In this document: piece by piece, positions 44,342-53,824 of the stretch
How the letters are laid out: every line of letters starts with the position of its first letter
How positions within the stretch are numbered: the stretch's first letter is position 1
Assembly: GCA_003670575.1 (NCBI GenBank)
Contig: QWRD01000002.1
Span: forward strand, 62,001 to 126,000
DNA length: 64,000 bases
Source of the DNA: Chloroflexota bacterium
GTDB lineage: Bacteria; Chloroflexota; Dehalococcoidia; UBA2979
Reading direction: 5' to 3'
Notes under the pieces: model-generated
What the model saw: only the letters and a program-made list of their open reading frames with translations
The model's database searches: none
What the model was told of the DNA's origin: nothing
Translations under genes and position numbers: made by a program

Positions 44342-45091
44342 TTACTCGTCGTCTTCCTCGTCATCGGAGCTGGAGCGAGGCGCTGGCACGATAGCGTCCG
44401 GGCGGCCTTGCTGCTTTGGCTCGCGGCGCGGCGGCACCTCAGCGGCGGCGGCAACCAGCGCTGCGACCGCCGGGGCGGGCGCGACAATGGCGGCAACGCC
44501 CGCGTCTCGCCAGCGCTCTAGGGCAGCGGCGGAGACGGCGGCCTCGGCGCGCGCGATGAGCGGCTTGCGCGCGAGTTCTGCCATGCGGCGGGTCTGGAGC
44601 TGCTGGCGCACTGTCATCTGCTCCGGCGGCGCGGCGACTAGGACGCCGTCCAGGTCCAGCAGCCTGAGCAATCGCACGGTCGCGTCATCCGTCTCCGGGC
44701 TGACGAGCGCGAGGTAGCCGAGGCGCGTTTCGGAGACGGATGCGCCGTCTGCGCTGGCGTCATCGAACGCGAGGAAGTCGGCGCCAGCCTCGGCCACTGC
44801 GGTGGCGTCAGCGCCGGTCGCGGCGTTGATGCGGATGCCAACCGGCGCCTTGCTGCCCGCCGCCTGCACCGCCGCTACGACCGCAGCGAGGTTGCTTGCA
44901 GCGCCCGTGTAGAGCACTGCGTCGACCGTTGCGGTCGCGGCAGCACTCGCATCGGCGGCATCGGCAACCTCGGCGATCACCAGCAGTTGGCGCGGGTGGT
45001 CGGTTGCCGCCCCGCTACGCATGGCTGCGAAGCCGAACGCGGCCGGCTTGCGACGACCAATGTCGCGGATGAGGTCTCGGAGCTTGCTCAT
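44342..45091 (-). CDS. Uncharacterised TIM-barrel-like protein
   Basis: 249 aa from ATG 45091; ATG 45100 is an alternative. The alternating strand-helix pattern (VDAVLYTGAASNLAAVVAAVQ, KAPVGIRINAATGADATA, GADFLAFDDASADG) suggests a TIM-barrel like aldolase or dihydropteroate-type proteins. The C-terminal end is acidic (SSSDDEEDDE). No catalytic motif recognised. It lies 32 nt after the tRNA-Thr gene on the same strand. Confidence 0.55.
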   Translation of the reverse strand: MSKLRDLIRDIGRRKPAAFGFAAMRSGAATDHPRQLLVIAEVADAADASAAATATVDAVLYTGAASNLAAVVAAVQAAGSKAPVGIRINAATGADATAVAEAGADFLAFDDASADGASVSETRLGYLALVSPETDDATVRLLRLLDLDGVLVAAPPEQMTVRQQLQTRRMAELARKPLIARAEAAVSAAALERWRDAGVAAIVAPAPAVAALVAAAAEVPPRREPKQQGRPDAIVPAPRSSSDDEEDDE

Positions 45092-45123
45092 AGGTCTCAT
45101 CCCTGCTGCTGGCAATGAGTGTC

Positions 45124-45198
45124 TGGAGCCGGCGGGGGGACTCGAACCCCCGACCTGCTGTTTACGAAACAGCTGCTCTACCACTGAGCTACACCGGC
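45124..45198 (-). tRNA. tRNA-Thr (anticodon CGT)
   Basis: A 75-nt cloverleaf with the 7-bp acceptor GCCGGTG/CGCCGGC, anticodon stem GCTGT/ACAGC around loop TTCGTAA, TpsiC arm GGGGG-TTCGAGT-CCCCC and an encoded CCA end. Anticodon CGT reads ACG. A -10-like TAGAAT lies about 10 nt upstream at 45208-45213. Confidence 0.97.
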
Positions 45199-45274
45199 TT
45201 ACCGCACATTCTAACGGTGGGACGGCGTACCGATCGAGTCCGGTGCTTTCTGGAGTGGTTGTGGCCGTGTGTGA

Positions 45275-46960
45275 TTATCGAGATTGCAGCGGTGGCGAGG
45301 GGAATGTCGCACCGCGCACAGCGAAGATCGTGCCCCCCGCGCCCTCGTGGACGACCGTGTAGTGGGAGCTCTGGCGGAGCGATTCCAGCAGCGAGCCGCA
45401 GCATTGGCCGCGTTCGGTAGTCGGGATGTAGACGTGCGTGATGGTGCTATTGAAGTCGTCTGACCACTGGGTCAGGCAGTCCGATTGGCGATATCCGCAG
45501 GTCCAAGCTCGGTCGGCGGCGGCGGCCTGCGTGGCGAAGCGTGCTGTCCATTCACTGCCCTGCACTGTGGTCACGCTGACCCGGGAGGCAAGCACGGGCA
45601 GCCATTCCGCCTCGCGGTCGGCCTGCCACGGGCCACTGGGCACCACGAAGATGCGGCTGGTCTCCGGGGTATTCGACTCGATCCACTCGAATGTTGAGCG
45701 CTCGGCCGGTGTGAGGCCGGTGAGGAAGTGACCCTCGCCACCGAGGCCGGGCGTACGCAGCAGTGCGCCCATGACGGCATAGGACAGTAGGACCGCGCCG
45801 ATGAGTGTTGAGCCTCGCGCGAGGCGGCGCCAGTTGAGGTCGCGGGCGAAGGCGGTGCGCGTGTCGGCTGATCGGCCCAACGGCAGCACGACGCGTTCCA
45901 GTGCCAGGCCTGCGAGCATCGCGACGGGAATGGTGGCGAACGTGGGGAAGGCTCGCGCGTCCAGCAGGATGATTGCGACCCACCAGATCGGCAGCACGAC
46001 GTGACGCGTCCGGATCGCGATCACCGCGCCGAGGAGACCGAGCGCGCCGATCAATGGGAACAGCGGTTCGCTGGTGGATGTGACGCGCGCCAGTGCCAGG
46101 AGCAGTTCGCGTGCGAGCGCTGCGGTCGTGAACACGCTGCCGCCGGCCGCGTTGGCGTAGCGGAAGGGCACCAGTCCGTTCGATGTCATGGCGGTGAGCC
46201 ACCACGGCGCGGCCAGCATCGCCGCGCTGGCCGCCAGTACGGCGGAGTTCAACAGCTGCTCGCGTGTCCTCCCGTACGCGGCGAAGCAGATGCCGATGCT
46301 GAAGGCGAGAAACCACGCGGTTTCCAGGTGGGCGAGCAGTGTCCCAGCGGAGAGCAACGCAGCGGACACGATGTAGCGTCGATGGCCGGTGGTGTACAGC
46401 CGGTGCACCTCGTGCAGCGCGAGCAGCGCCAGCAGCAGGCCGAGCCCACGCGCGACACCGCCGCCCATGAGCAGCCAGATGAAGCTCCGGGGTACGAGCG
46501 CGAACGCTGCCGTCGCGAGGAGCGCTGCTCGATCGGATGCGAGCAGACGCCGCGCCAGTAACGCGAAGGCGGCGATGGTGAGCGTGGAGTACAGCAGCGG
46601 TAAGACGCGGAACAGATCGATCAGCGCGAACGGCGTCCAGTCGTCCAGCAGTGCCGCGAGGTAGAACCCGAGCGGCGGATAGGCGAAGGGGATCTGCGCG
46701 CCGTTGTAGGACGTGACCGTGGGCAGCACGTAGTGGCTGGCCTGGATATCGCGCGCCATCGCGTAGAACAGTCCGCCGTCGTTGAGCGGGAAGTCGGAGG
46801 CGAGGATGTGCGCGCCTCGCACGAGCAGGCCGAGGCCGACGATGACACCGAGCATGCGCCAGAACGAGCGACTGCGAGCCGAGTGGCCCTCGAGGGGCTG
46901 CGGCGCCTGTATCGGAGCATCGTCAGGGCGCGTCGGTGACGCCACCGGCCACATCGTCAT
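45275..46960 (-). CDS. Polytopic membrane protein, GT-C glycosyltransferase-like
   Basis: 561 aa with about 11-12 membrane segments. The first loop carries FPLNDGGLFYAMARDI, with an Asp in the place typical of GT-C enzymes (ArnT/PMT-like), followed by SYNGAQIPFAYPPLGFY. A long extracytoplasmic C-terminal part follows the last helix. It may transfer sugars from polyprenyl carriers; substrate unknown. The ATG is at the window of 46960, with no close partner gene. Confidence 0.65.
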   Translation of the reverse strand: MTMWPVASPTRPDDAPIQAPQPLEGHSARSRSFWRMLGVIVGLGLLVRGAHILASDFPLNDGGLFYAMARDIQASHYVLPTVTSYNGAQIPFAYPPLGFYLAALLDDWTPFALIDLFRVLPLLYSTLTIAAFALLARRLLASDRAALLATAAFALVPRSFIWLLMGGGVARGLGLLLALLALHEVHRLYTTGHRRYIVSAALLSAGTLLAHLETAWFLAFSIGICFAAYGRTREQLLNSAVLAASAAMLAAPWWLTAMTSNGLVPFRYANAAGGSVFTTAALARELLLALARVTSTSEPLFPLIGALGLLGAVIAIRTRHVVLPIWWVAIILLDARAFPTFATIPVAMLAGLALERVVLPLGRSADTRTAFARDLNWRRLARGSTLIGAVLLSYAVMGALLRTPGLGGEGHFLTGLTPAERSTFEWIESNTPETSRIFVVPSGPWQADREAEWLPVLASRVSVTTVQGSEWTARFATQAAAADRAWTCGYRQSDCLTQWSDDFNSTITHVYIPTTERGQCCGSLLESLRQSSHYTVVHEGAGGTIFAVRGATFPSPPLQSR

Positions 46961-47030
46961 TCGGTGACGTGGGCGCGCGGGGAGTGGGCGGGGCGGTTGC
47001 GGTCAGGCATGAGGTGAGGTGGCGCTCGGC

Positions 47031-47336
47031 CTATGCCTCGTCGTCGTCCTCCGCGATTGCGGCGGGGTCGTGGACGTAGGCGATGTAGCGACCGTTGCGC
47101 TCCACCATCAGCGTGAGCCTGCCTGCTGCCTCGTGGTCGCGGACGAAGCCGGGCAGGGCGGCGCTGTGGCCTCTGACGAGGAAGGTGATGCCGCTGTACG
47201 AGAAACGCCGACCGGCGACGTCCACGTAGTAGGGCGGAACCTCCGGGCTTTCATTCATGTTGAGGACGAAGACCTCGATCCCGTCCTCCTCGAGCACGTC
47301 GAGATCGTCGAAGCCAAGTGCCAGTTCGGTGCTCAT
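47031..47336 (-). CDS. Small acidic protein of unknown function
   Basis: 101 aa from ATG 47336 with GGAGGG upstream. Strand-rich, beginning with an acidic stretch (ELALGFDDLDVLEEDG) and ending AIAEDDDEA. The middle holds SPEVPPYYVDVAGRRFSYSG and VERNGRYIAYVHDP. No family recognised. It lies 26 nt after the VKOR gene, so it could be the end of the redox operon. Confidence 0.6.
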   Translation of the reverse strand: MSTELALGFDDLDVLEEDGIEVFVLNMNESPEVPPYYVDVAGRRFSYSGITFLVRGHSAALPGFVRDHEAAGRLTLMVERNGRYIAYVHDPAAIAEDDDEA

Positions 47337-47362
47337 CGTCCCTCCGGGTGCGCCGGGCGGGA

Positions 47363-47863
47363 TCATACGTCCGAGCGCGCGACTGGGCCAGCGCCCTGGA
47401 GTTGGCGACGGCCGACGCGCCGAGCGGGAGGCGTGGTGTTGCCTTGGACGTCCGGCACCGCGAGCAGGCAGATCGCGGAGACGATGGTGGCCGATCCGAC
47501 GCACCAGATACAGACGGCATCGATGACGAACAGCTCCAGGTAGGTGAGGTACACGGAATAGCCGGCGCCGCTGAGCGCCAGCGCGAACGTCCAGACTTCC
47601 AGTGGCCGCGGGAGCACCTGGGGCGCGATCAGCCGCAGTGTGAGGATGGTCAGTAGTCCCGCATACATCAGCAGTCCGAGCGCGGCGATGGGGTCACCGG
47701 CGATTTTGGCGTACACGGAACTCTGGACGCGGTGACAGTCACCGAGGCCGGTGCAGTACGCGGTGAGCCCCGGAGACCACGCGATGTACGCCAGGTATGC
47801 GCCGACGGCCGTGCCGAGCAATGCGAGCGTCAGCAGCAGCCAGAGCCGTGTTCGCTGGTTCAT
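47363..47863 (-). CDS. Vitamin K epoxide reductase (VKOR) family protein
   Basis: 166 aa with four to five membrane segments. The VKOR pairs are C37/C43 (CTGLGDCHRV) and the active CxxC C118-C121 (AVCIWC). Oxidises DsbA-like partners by passing electrons to quinone, replacing DsbB. The ATGA overlap with the DsbA-like gene immediately upstream supports a working pair. Confidence 0.93.
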   Translation of the reverse strand: MNQRTRLWLLLTLALLGTAVGAYLAYIAWSPGLTAYCTGLGDCHRVQSSVYAKIAGDPIAALGLLMYAGLLTILTLRLIAPQVLPRPLEVWTFALALSGAGYSVYLTYLELFVIDAVCIWCVGSATIVSAICLLAVPDVQGNTTPPARRVGRRQLQGAGPVARSDV

Positions 47864-48651
47864 CGGCCGGCCCTCGCCTGTTCGATGAGGTTGCGGAACT
47901 GCTCGGCAGGCAGAGCGCCCTGCACCAGACGCCCGCCGATCGTGAACGAGGGCGTGGAGGTAGTGCCGATGGTGCCTGCCTCGGCGGTCATCGCGTCCAC
48001 CTCGGGGTACTTGCTGCCGGAGTCGACGCAGGTGTCGAACTTCGACTGGTCGAACTGGCGGGTCGGGAGCGCGGAGGCCATCTGTGTGGCGTAGCTCTTC
48101 AGGTTCGCGCGGGTGTAAACGCCGGAGCGCTCATCGCCTTGCCGCAGGAAGAGGATGTCGTGGTACTCCCAGAACAAGCCCTGATCGAGGGCGCACTGTG
48201 ACGCAGCGGCGGCGTCGCGTGACTCCGCACTGACCACGATGAGGTGTTTGTACTCGTACGTGATGATGCCGGTTGCGATGTAGTCGCGCTCCAGCATCGG
48301 CTCCACGTCGCGCCAGTGCTGATGGCAGAACGGGCATTGGAAGTCGGCGTATTCGACGATCTTCACCGGTGCGTCCGGCTTCCCGCTCACGCGGCCCGCG
48401 AGTTGCGAGTGCGCGCGAGGGACGTACGTCTCCATGTTGGCGGTGGACCGCGGACGGTTCATCACGATCAACGCCACCACGATGAGCAGGGCGGCGGCGA
48501 TGGAGCCGATAACCAGTGGCCCGCCGAACTCATCGATGCGGGCACGCCACGCGGACTTCGGTGCGGGGCGTGCCGGGGCCGGATGGTGCGTGGGTGCAGG
48601 CGGAGGCGCGCCCGGCGGTGGGCCCGGTCGTGTGCGGCGGTTGCGTCCCAT
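47860..48651 (-). CDS. Membrane-anchored DsbA-like thiol oxidoreductase
   Basis: 263 aa. A Pro-rich cytoplasmic start and one membrane helix (about 44-66) precede a thioredoxin domain of the DsbA/BdbD-FrnE type. Active site C106-P-F-C109; cis-Pro segment in TTSTPSFTIGG. It forms disulfides in exported proteins with the VKOR, whose start overlaps its stop by 4 nt. The first 70 residues resemble the first 70 of the DUF3105 protein next door, a shared anchor module. Confidence 0.9.
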   Translation of the reverse strand: MGRNRRTRPGPPPGAPPPAPTHHPAPARPAPKSAWRARIDEFGGPLVIGSIAAALLIVVALIVMNRPRSTANMETYVPRAHSQLAGRVSGKPDAPVKIVEYADFQCPFCHQHWRDVEPMLERDYIATGIITYEYKHLIVVSAESRDAAAASQCALDQGLFWEYHDILFLRQGDERSGVYTRANLKSYATQMASALPTRQFDQSKFDTCVDSGSKYPEVDAMTAEAGTIGTTSTPSFTIGGRLVQGALPAEQFRNLIEQARAGR

Positions 48652-48728
48652 CGTGCTTCCTGTCCGCGCGGACTGGTCGCAGTGTTCAGTGGCCGGATGC
48701 AAGTGCACCCGGCCCTCGGCGGGCACGG

Positions 48729-49394
48729 CTACGGCATGGGCGCCACATCGCGGACGCCGGGCTCCGGCGAGCGATTGCGGTTCGTCTCGATGAATTGCTT
48801 CACGGTGCCCTCGTTCAGTTGATCCATCTGCAGCAGGCGGCCCCATGAAGCAAGCGTGATCGTCGATGTGTTGTCCGGGCGAGGCGACAGGATGGTGTCG
48901 CCGCTGTAGCTCTTGGCAATGCTCGCGAGCTTGCTGATGGTGCTGGCGTCGGCCTTCTGGGGGTTGTACGAAAGCCAGATGATGCCGTGCTCCAGCGAGT
49001 GGATCGTGTTGCCGTCCGGCACTGCGCCGCTGTACACGCCCGTGGCCTGCGGCACCGGGAAGTGAGGCCCGCCAACCGGTGGGTTGCCCTTCGGGATTTC
49101 CACCAGAGCCGGGTCAGTGATGTGGTTGGCCGGGGAGTTGGTGACCGTCTCGCCCATGAGCGCGTCGGTGGAGATGCGCGCGATGCTGTTCTTCGGCTGG
49201 CTGGCGACGACCAGTGCGACGACGATCAGGACGGCCGCCAGGATGATGGCGATGGTCCAGAAGCCACCGAAGGAGTCGACGGTCTCTCGCCAAGCAGGCT
49301 TGGGCGCGCGCACCGCGACGGGCCGAGGCGCCGTGGCGCCGGGCGCTTCGACTGGGCTGCCGGGTGCAGTTGTGCGGTTTCGGGTGGGGCGCAT
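48729..49394 (-). CDS. Membrane-anchored DUF3105 protein
   Basis: 221 aa from ATG 49394. An N-terminal anchor with APKPAWRETVDSFGGFWTIA and one helix (about 48-66) is followed by the DUF3105 domain: GGPHFPVPQATGVYSGAVP and IHSLEHGIIWLSYNP. Conserved histidines suggest metal binding, but the function of the family is unknown; it is often near thiol-redox genes. It lies 77 nt upstream of the DsbA-like gene on the same strand. Confidence 0.88.
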   Translation of the reverse strand: MRPTRNRTTAPGSPVEAPGATAPRPVAVRAPKPAWRETVDSFGGFWTIAIILAAVLIVVALVVASQPKNSIARISTDALMGETVTNSPANHITDPALVEIPKGNPPVGGPHFPVPQATGVYSGAVPDGNTIHSLEHGIIWLSYNPQKADASTISKLASIAKSYSGDTILSPRPDNTSTITLASWGRLLQMDQLNEGTVKQFIETNRNRSPEPGVRDVAPMP

Positions 49395-49551
49395 GCGCTG
49401 TCTGCCCAAATCAGTGCTCCTCGACCGGTGCCACAACTTCGATGGATCGATTATCCGCGAGTGGTGGGGGGTAGGGCGAGCCTCACCCCCACCACGGTGA
49501 CTACGTTCGCGTGGGGACGCCAGTGCCAGTCGTTCCCGTTGCTTGTTGTCC

Positions 49552-52002
49552 CTACACCGCCACCCACTCCCCCGCCTCGACACTCTCAAACGTGTAGTCG
49601 CCACTCGATTCGTCGAGGTCGACGCGGACGCGGGTGCCGGGGGGGAAGTCGCCGGCGAGCACGCGCTTGGCGAGCGGGTTCTCCACGCGGCGCTGGATCG
49701 TGCGGCGCAGCGGGCGCGCGCCGTACGCCGGGTCGTAGCCCTCATGCACGAGGGCGGCGCGGGCACGGTCGGTCACCTCGAAGGTCACCTCGCGTTCTGC
49801 GAGGCGAGCGCGCACCTCGGCGATCAGGAGGTCGGCGATCTGTGCGAGTTCAATCTCGGTGAGCGGCTCGAACACGATGATCTCGTCGATGCGGTTCAGG
49901 AACTCGGGGCGGAAGGACTGCTTGAGCGCGTCCTCCACGTTGCGGTGCCTCGTGTCGCGTTCGGCCTCCGTGCGCGCGCGGGCCTGGAAGCCGATCGGGC
50001 CGTGCGCCGATGCGCCGGTGCCGAGGTTGGACGTGAGGATGATCACCGTGTTGCGGAAGTCCGCGGTGTGGCCGTGCGAGTCCGTGAGGCGGCCGTCCTC
50101 CAGGATCTGCAGCAGGGTGTTGAACACGTCCGGGTGCGCCTTCTCGATCTCGTCGAAGAGGATCACCTGGTACGGGCGGCGACGCACGGCCTCCGTCAGT
50201 CCGCCGCCCTGGTCGTAGCCGACGTAGCCGGGAGGCGCGCCCACGAGCCGCGAGACGGTGTGGCGCTCCTGGTACTCCGACATGTCGAGGCGGATCAGTG
50301 CGTCCTGATCGTCGAACAGGTACTCGGCGAGCGACTTCGCCAGCTCGGTCTTTCCGACGCCGGTGGGGCCGAGGAAGATGAACGAGCCGATCGGGCGCTT
50401 CGGGTCCTTCAGACCGCTGCGCGCGCGGCGAATGGCATCTGCGAGCGCGGTGATCGCGGCGTCCTGACCGACGACGCGCCCGTGCAGCGCCTCCTCCATG
50501 TGTAGCAGCTTCTCGCCCTCGCCCTCCAGCATCTTGGCGACGGGGATGCCGGTCATCTGCGCGATCAGCGCGGCGATGTCGTGCGGCGTCACGTCTTCTG
50601 TCAGGCCGCGTTCCGCGTGCACCTCGGCCTTGCGCGTGTCGTACTCCTGCTGCACTTGCAGCACCTGCTGCTTGATGCGCGCCGCCTCCTCGAAGTCGGA
50701 GCGCGCGGCGGCCGCCTCGAGGCGGCGCGAGGCGTCGTCGAGGCGGTCCTTGAGGTCGCGCACGGCGTCGGGGATCGATTCCGCCTCGATCACGTGGCGC
50801 GAGGCGGCCTCGTCGATGAGGTCGATCGCCTTGTCGGGCAGCTTGCGGTCCGGGAGGTAGCGCGAGGAGAGCCGCACGGCCGCCTCGATCGCCTCGGGCG
50901 AGATGCGCAGGCCGTGGTGCTGCTCGTACTTCGGCGCAAGGCCGCGCAGGATATCGATCGCCTCATCGACAGTGGGTTCGTCGACGAAGACCGGCGAGAA
51001 GCGGCGCTCGAGCGCCGGGTCGGCTTCGATGTACTTGCGGTACTCCTCGATGGTAGTGGCACCGATCACGCGGAGCTCACCGCGCGCGAGCGCGGGCTTC
51101 ATCATCGTGGAGGCGTCGATTGCGCCTTCCGCGCCACCCGCACCGACGACCTGGTGCAACTCATCGATGAACAGCAGCACCTCGCCGGCGGACTCCTTCA
51201 CCTCGCGCATCACGGCCTGCAGCCGCTCCTCGAACTCGCCGCGGAACTTCGAGCCGGCGACGAGCTGGCCGACATCGAGCGAGAGCAGGCGCTTGCCGCG
51301 CAGCCGCTCCGGCACCTCGTCGGAGGCGATGCGCTGCGCGAGACCCTCGACGATCGCGGTCTTGCCGACGCCGGCCTCGCCGATCAGTACCGGGTTGTTC
51401 TTGGTGCGGCGGTTGAGGACCTGCATCACGCGCGCCACCTCGTCGGCGCGGCCGATGGTGGGGTCGAGCTGGCCGTCGCGCGCGGACTGCGTGAGGTCGA
51501 CCGAGTACTTGGAGAGCGCCTGGTACTGTGACTCCGCGGTCGGCGAGGTTACGCGCGCGGAACCTCGGATCTGGCGGAGCGCGGTGTAGATGCGCTCCTT
51601 GGTGATCTGCGAGTCCTGCAGCACGCGGGCGGCCTCGCCCTCGCGCTCATCGGCGATCGCGATCAGCAGGTGCTCCACGCCGACGTACTCGTCCTGCAGG
51701 CGAGCGGCCTCGGCGTTTGCGGCCTCCAGCATGCGCACGATGCGTGGCGTCGTGTAAATCTGAACCACGTCGTACGAGGCCTTCGGGGAGTGCGCGAGGT
51801 GGCTCGACAGCTGCGCGGCAACGGCGGCGGGGTTCACCCCCATGCGCTGCAGCACCTCCTTCGCGAGCCCGTCCTTCGTCTGCACCAGCGCGAGCAGGAC
51901 GTGCTCCACGTCCCACTGCGTGTGCTTCTGCTGCCGCACCATCTCCTGCGAGGCGGTGAGGACTGCCTGTGCCTGCTCGGTGAATCGGTCTTGTCGCATC
52001 AT
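49552..52002 (-). CDS. clpC: Clp protease-type AAA+ chaperone (ClpC/ClpB-like)
   Basis: 816 aa with the N-terminal double Clp repeat (about 5-150), AAA-1 with GEAGVGKT, a short middle region, AAA-2 with [19 protein letters not shown] and the D2-small C-domain. The middle region contains a UVR-like block ([19 protein letters not shown]) and lacks the long ClpB coiled coil, so ClpC fits best. No clear ClpP-loop tripeptide was checked. It unfolds proteins for degradation or refolding. Downstream of dnaJ-hspR, probably under HspR control. Confidence 0.9.
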   Translation of the reverse strand: MMRQDRFTEQAQAVLTASQEMVRQQKHTQWDVEHVLLALVQTKDGLAKEVLQRMGVNPAAVAAQLSSHLAHSPKASYDVVQIYTTPRIVRMLEAANAEAARLQDEYVGVEHLLIAIADEREGEAARVLQDSQITKERIYTALRQIRGSARVTSPTAESQYQALSKYSVDLTQSARDGQLDPTIGRADEVARVMQVLNRRTKNNPVLIGEAGVGKTAIVEGLAQRIASDEVPERLRGKRLLSLDVGQLVAGSKFRGEFEERLQAVMREVKESAGEVLLFIDELHQVVGAGGAEGAIDASTMMKPALARGELRVIGATTIEEYRKYIEADPALERRFSPVFVDEPTVDEAIDILRGLAPKYEQHHGLRISPEAIEAAVRLSSRYLPDRKLPDKAIDLIDEAASRHVIEAESIPDAVRDLKDRLDDASRRLEAAAARSDFEEAARIKQQVLQVQQEYDTRKAEVHAERGLTEDVTPHDIAALIAQMTGIPVAKMLEGEGEKLLHMEEALHGRVVGQDAAITALADAIRRARSGLKDPKRPIGSFIFLGPTGVGKTELAKSLAEYLFDDQDALIRLDMSEYQERHTVSRLVGAPPGYVGYDQGGGLTEAVRRRPYQVILFDEIEKAHPDVFNTLLQILEDGRLTDSHGHTADFRNTVIILTSNLGTGASAHGPIGFQARARTEAERDTRHRNVEDALKQSFRPEFLNRIDEIIVFEPLTEIELAQIADLLIAEVRARLAEREVTFEVTDRARAALVHEGYDPAYGARPLRRTIQRRVENPLAKRVLAGDFPPGTRVRVDLDESSGDYTFESVEAGEWVAV

Positions 52003-52042
52003 CTCGGGTTGCCTACTTTCTCGGCACGCTCTTCGGACTGGG

Positions 52043-52236
52043 AACCCTCACCCCCGGCCCCTCTCCCCGCCCGGCGGGGCGAGGGGAGTTGGAGGCTGAG
52101 CCGCGCTTCGCGCGCGGGGTGGCAGCGGTTACGCCGCAGCACCAGACTGTGTGTTGGACGCCCTCCCGCCATCATCCATCCGCTTGCTGACTCCCCTCGC
52201 CCCGAAACGGGGAGAGGGGTTGGGGGTGAGGGTTCC
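52043..52236. repeat. Inverted pair of REP-like palindromes in the hspR-clpC gap
   Basis: Two GC-rich copies in opposite orientation with about 100 bp between them: CCCTCACCCCCGGCCCCTCT at about 52046 and the complementary GGGGTTGGGGGTGAGGG at about 52216, each with its own inner hairpin. This resembles a REPIN. It fills almost the whole gap between hspR and clpC and might modulate read-through. Confidence 0.7.
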
Positions 52237-52238
52237 AC

Positions 52239-52568
52239 TCATCGCGCACCTCGCAGCCGCGTGAGCTCGTCGTGCGCGGTGTCGAGTTGCAGTTGCAGAT
52301 CCTCGATCTGCTGGGTCATGCGCAGGATGACGTCGACGCCGGCGAGGTTGACGCCGAGGTCGGCGATCAGGCGCAGCACGTGCTGCAGGCGCTCGACATC
52401 GCGGTGCGAGTACAGGCGGCGGTTGCCCGCGCTGCGCTGCGGCGCGAGCAGGCCGATGCGCTCGTAGGAGCGGAGGGTCTGCTGGTGCACGCCGACCATC
52501 CGAGCGACCACCGAGATGTGAAAGACAGGCTCATCGTGCGGGAATGGCGTGGGCTGCATGTTCGTCAT
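52239..52568 (-). CDS. hspR: Heat-shock repressor HspR (MerR family)
   Basis: 109 aa, winged helix FHISVVARMVGVHQQTLRSYERIGLLAPQ and the HspR block GNRRLYSHRDVERLQHVLRLIADLGVNLAGVDVILRM. Represses dnaK/clp genes by binding HAIR inverted repeats, using DnaK as corepressor. It overlaps dnaJ by 4 nt (ATGA). No clear HAIR repeat was found upstream of dnaJ by eye. Confidence 0.94.
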   Translation of the reverse strand: MTNMQPTPFPHDEPVFHISVVARMVGVHQQTLRSYERIGLLAPQRSAGNRRLYSHRDVERLQHVLRLIADLGVNLAGVDVILRMTQQIEDLQLQLDTAHDELTRLRGAR

Positions 52569-53605
52569 CGCGTGCCGTCGGTTCCGTCGGGCGCGGGGGC
52601 GGCCGGGGTGGTGGCGCGAAGCTGCTCGAAGAGCGCGCGCTGCTCATCGGTGAGCGGGTCGGGCAGCACGAGGCGGACGCGCGCGTGCAGGTCGCCAAAC
52701 CCACCGCCGGAGCGCGGCATGCCCTGGCCCGCGAGGCGGAACACCTTGCCACCCTGCGTCTCGGCGGGGATGCGCAGCGCCAGCGCGCGGCCCTTCAGCG
52801 TGGGCACATGCGCCTCCCCGCCGAGCGCAGCGTCGGCGACCGGCACGTCGATATCGATGCGCAGGTCGTCGCCGTCGCGCTCGAAGCGGGCGTGCGGAGT
52901 CACCTCGATGATCAGGAACAGGTCGCCAGCCGGGCCGCCGTTGGTGCCGGGGCTGCCACGGCCCGCGACGCGGACGCGCTGGCCGGTCTGGATGCCCGCA
53001 GGGATGGTGACCTCAATACGGCGGAGCGGGGTGGCGGAGCCGGTGCCGCGGCAGGCGTGGCAGGTGGCACCTGCGAACGAGCCCGCGCCGCTGCAGACGC
53101 GGCAGACCTCGGCACCCTCGCGCACCTCGATGGTGCGGGTGGCACCGCGGTAGGCGTCCTCGAGGCTGATGCGAGTGTTGCTTTCGACGTCGGCGCCGCG
53201 CTGGCGACCGACGGCGCGGCGGAACAACCCCTCGAAGAGGCCACCACCACCACCGCCACCCTGCCCGCCGCCCCCGAAGTCGAACTCGACGCCCTGCCCG
53301 CCGGCGCGGCCGCCGAAGCCTCCAAAGCCACCACCGCGCCCGCTCTCCGCCTGCTGACGGCGCATCGCATCAATCTGGTCGGCGTGTTGCCAGTTCTCGC
53401 CGTGGCGGTCGTATTGCTTGCGGTGGTCGGCGTCCGAGAGCACCTCGTAGGCGGCGTTGATCTCCTTGAAGCGGGCTTCAGCGCCTGAGTTGCCGGGGTT
53501 CACGTCCGGGTGGTGCTGCCGTGCGAGGCGCCGAAACGCCTGGCGGATCTCCTTTTCGGAGGCTTCGCGCTTCACTCCGAGCACCTCGTAGTAGTCCTTT
53601 GCCAT
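52565..53605 (-). CDS. dnaJ: DnaJ-type co-chaperone with reduced zinc finger
   Basis: 346 aa. J domain with HPD (residues 32-34), a Gly-rich linker (90-125), then a cysteine module with only two CxxCxGxG-type units (C168/C171 CRVCSGAG, C182/C185 CHACRGTG) instead of four, and the C-terminal substrate domains. Stimulates DnaK. dnaK and grpE are not here. First gene of dnaJ-hspR-clpC. The reduced finger could limit stand-alone chaperone activity. Confidence 0.92.
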   Translation of the reverse strand: MAKDYYEVLGVKREASEKEIRQAFRRLARQHHPDVNPGNSGAEARFKEINAAYEVLSDADHRKQYDRHGENWQHADQIDAMRRQQAESGRGGGFGGFGGRAGGQGVEFDFGGGGQGGGGGGGLFEGLFRRAVGRQRGADVESNTRISLEDAYRGATRTIEVREGAEVCRVCSGAGSFAGATCHACRGTGSATPLRRIEVTIPAGIQTGQRVRVAGRGSPGTNGGPAGDLFLIIEVTPHARFERDGDDLRIDIDVPVADAALGGEAHVPTLKGRALALRIPAETQGGKVFRLAGQGMPRSGGGFGDLHARVRLVLPDPLTDEQRALFEQLRATTPAAPAPDGTDGTR

Positions 53606-53694
53606 GCGTGCATGATAGCAGGTCTACTGGCGATGGTGAGCGATGATATGAGTGTTAGTGTCGTAGGAGTGGCGAAGGGGCGAGGTGTCGACCG

Positions 53695-53734
53695 CCTCGC
53701 CTCGCCTCGTCTCGCCTCGCCTCGCCTCGCCTCG
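53695..53734. repeat. CCTCG pentanucleotide tandem repeat
   Basis: Eight direct 5-bp units CCTCG (the fourth is TCTCG), followed by CGCG. It sits about 90 nt upstream of the dnaJ start (minus strand) and about 90 nt before the membrane gene at 53825 (plus strand), in the shared upstream region. Copy number could vary by slippage. Confidence 0.85.
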
Positions 53735-53824
53735 CGCGTGGCCGCTCCGCTTGCTGGACGGTATCGTCACGCGCGGTATAACGAGCATGCGGGCGGGGCG
53801 TGACTGTTGCGAGGAGTGCTCCCC

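Noticed and set aside
53695-53734. Direct repeats considered as CRISPR
   Set aside because: Units are 5 bp without spacers; a simple tandem repeat. The RRDEP repeats in khpB are coding.
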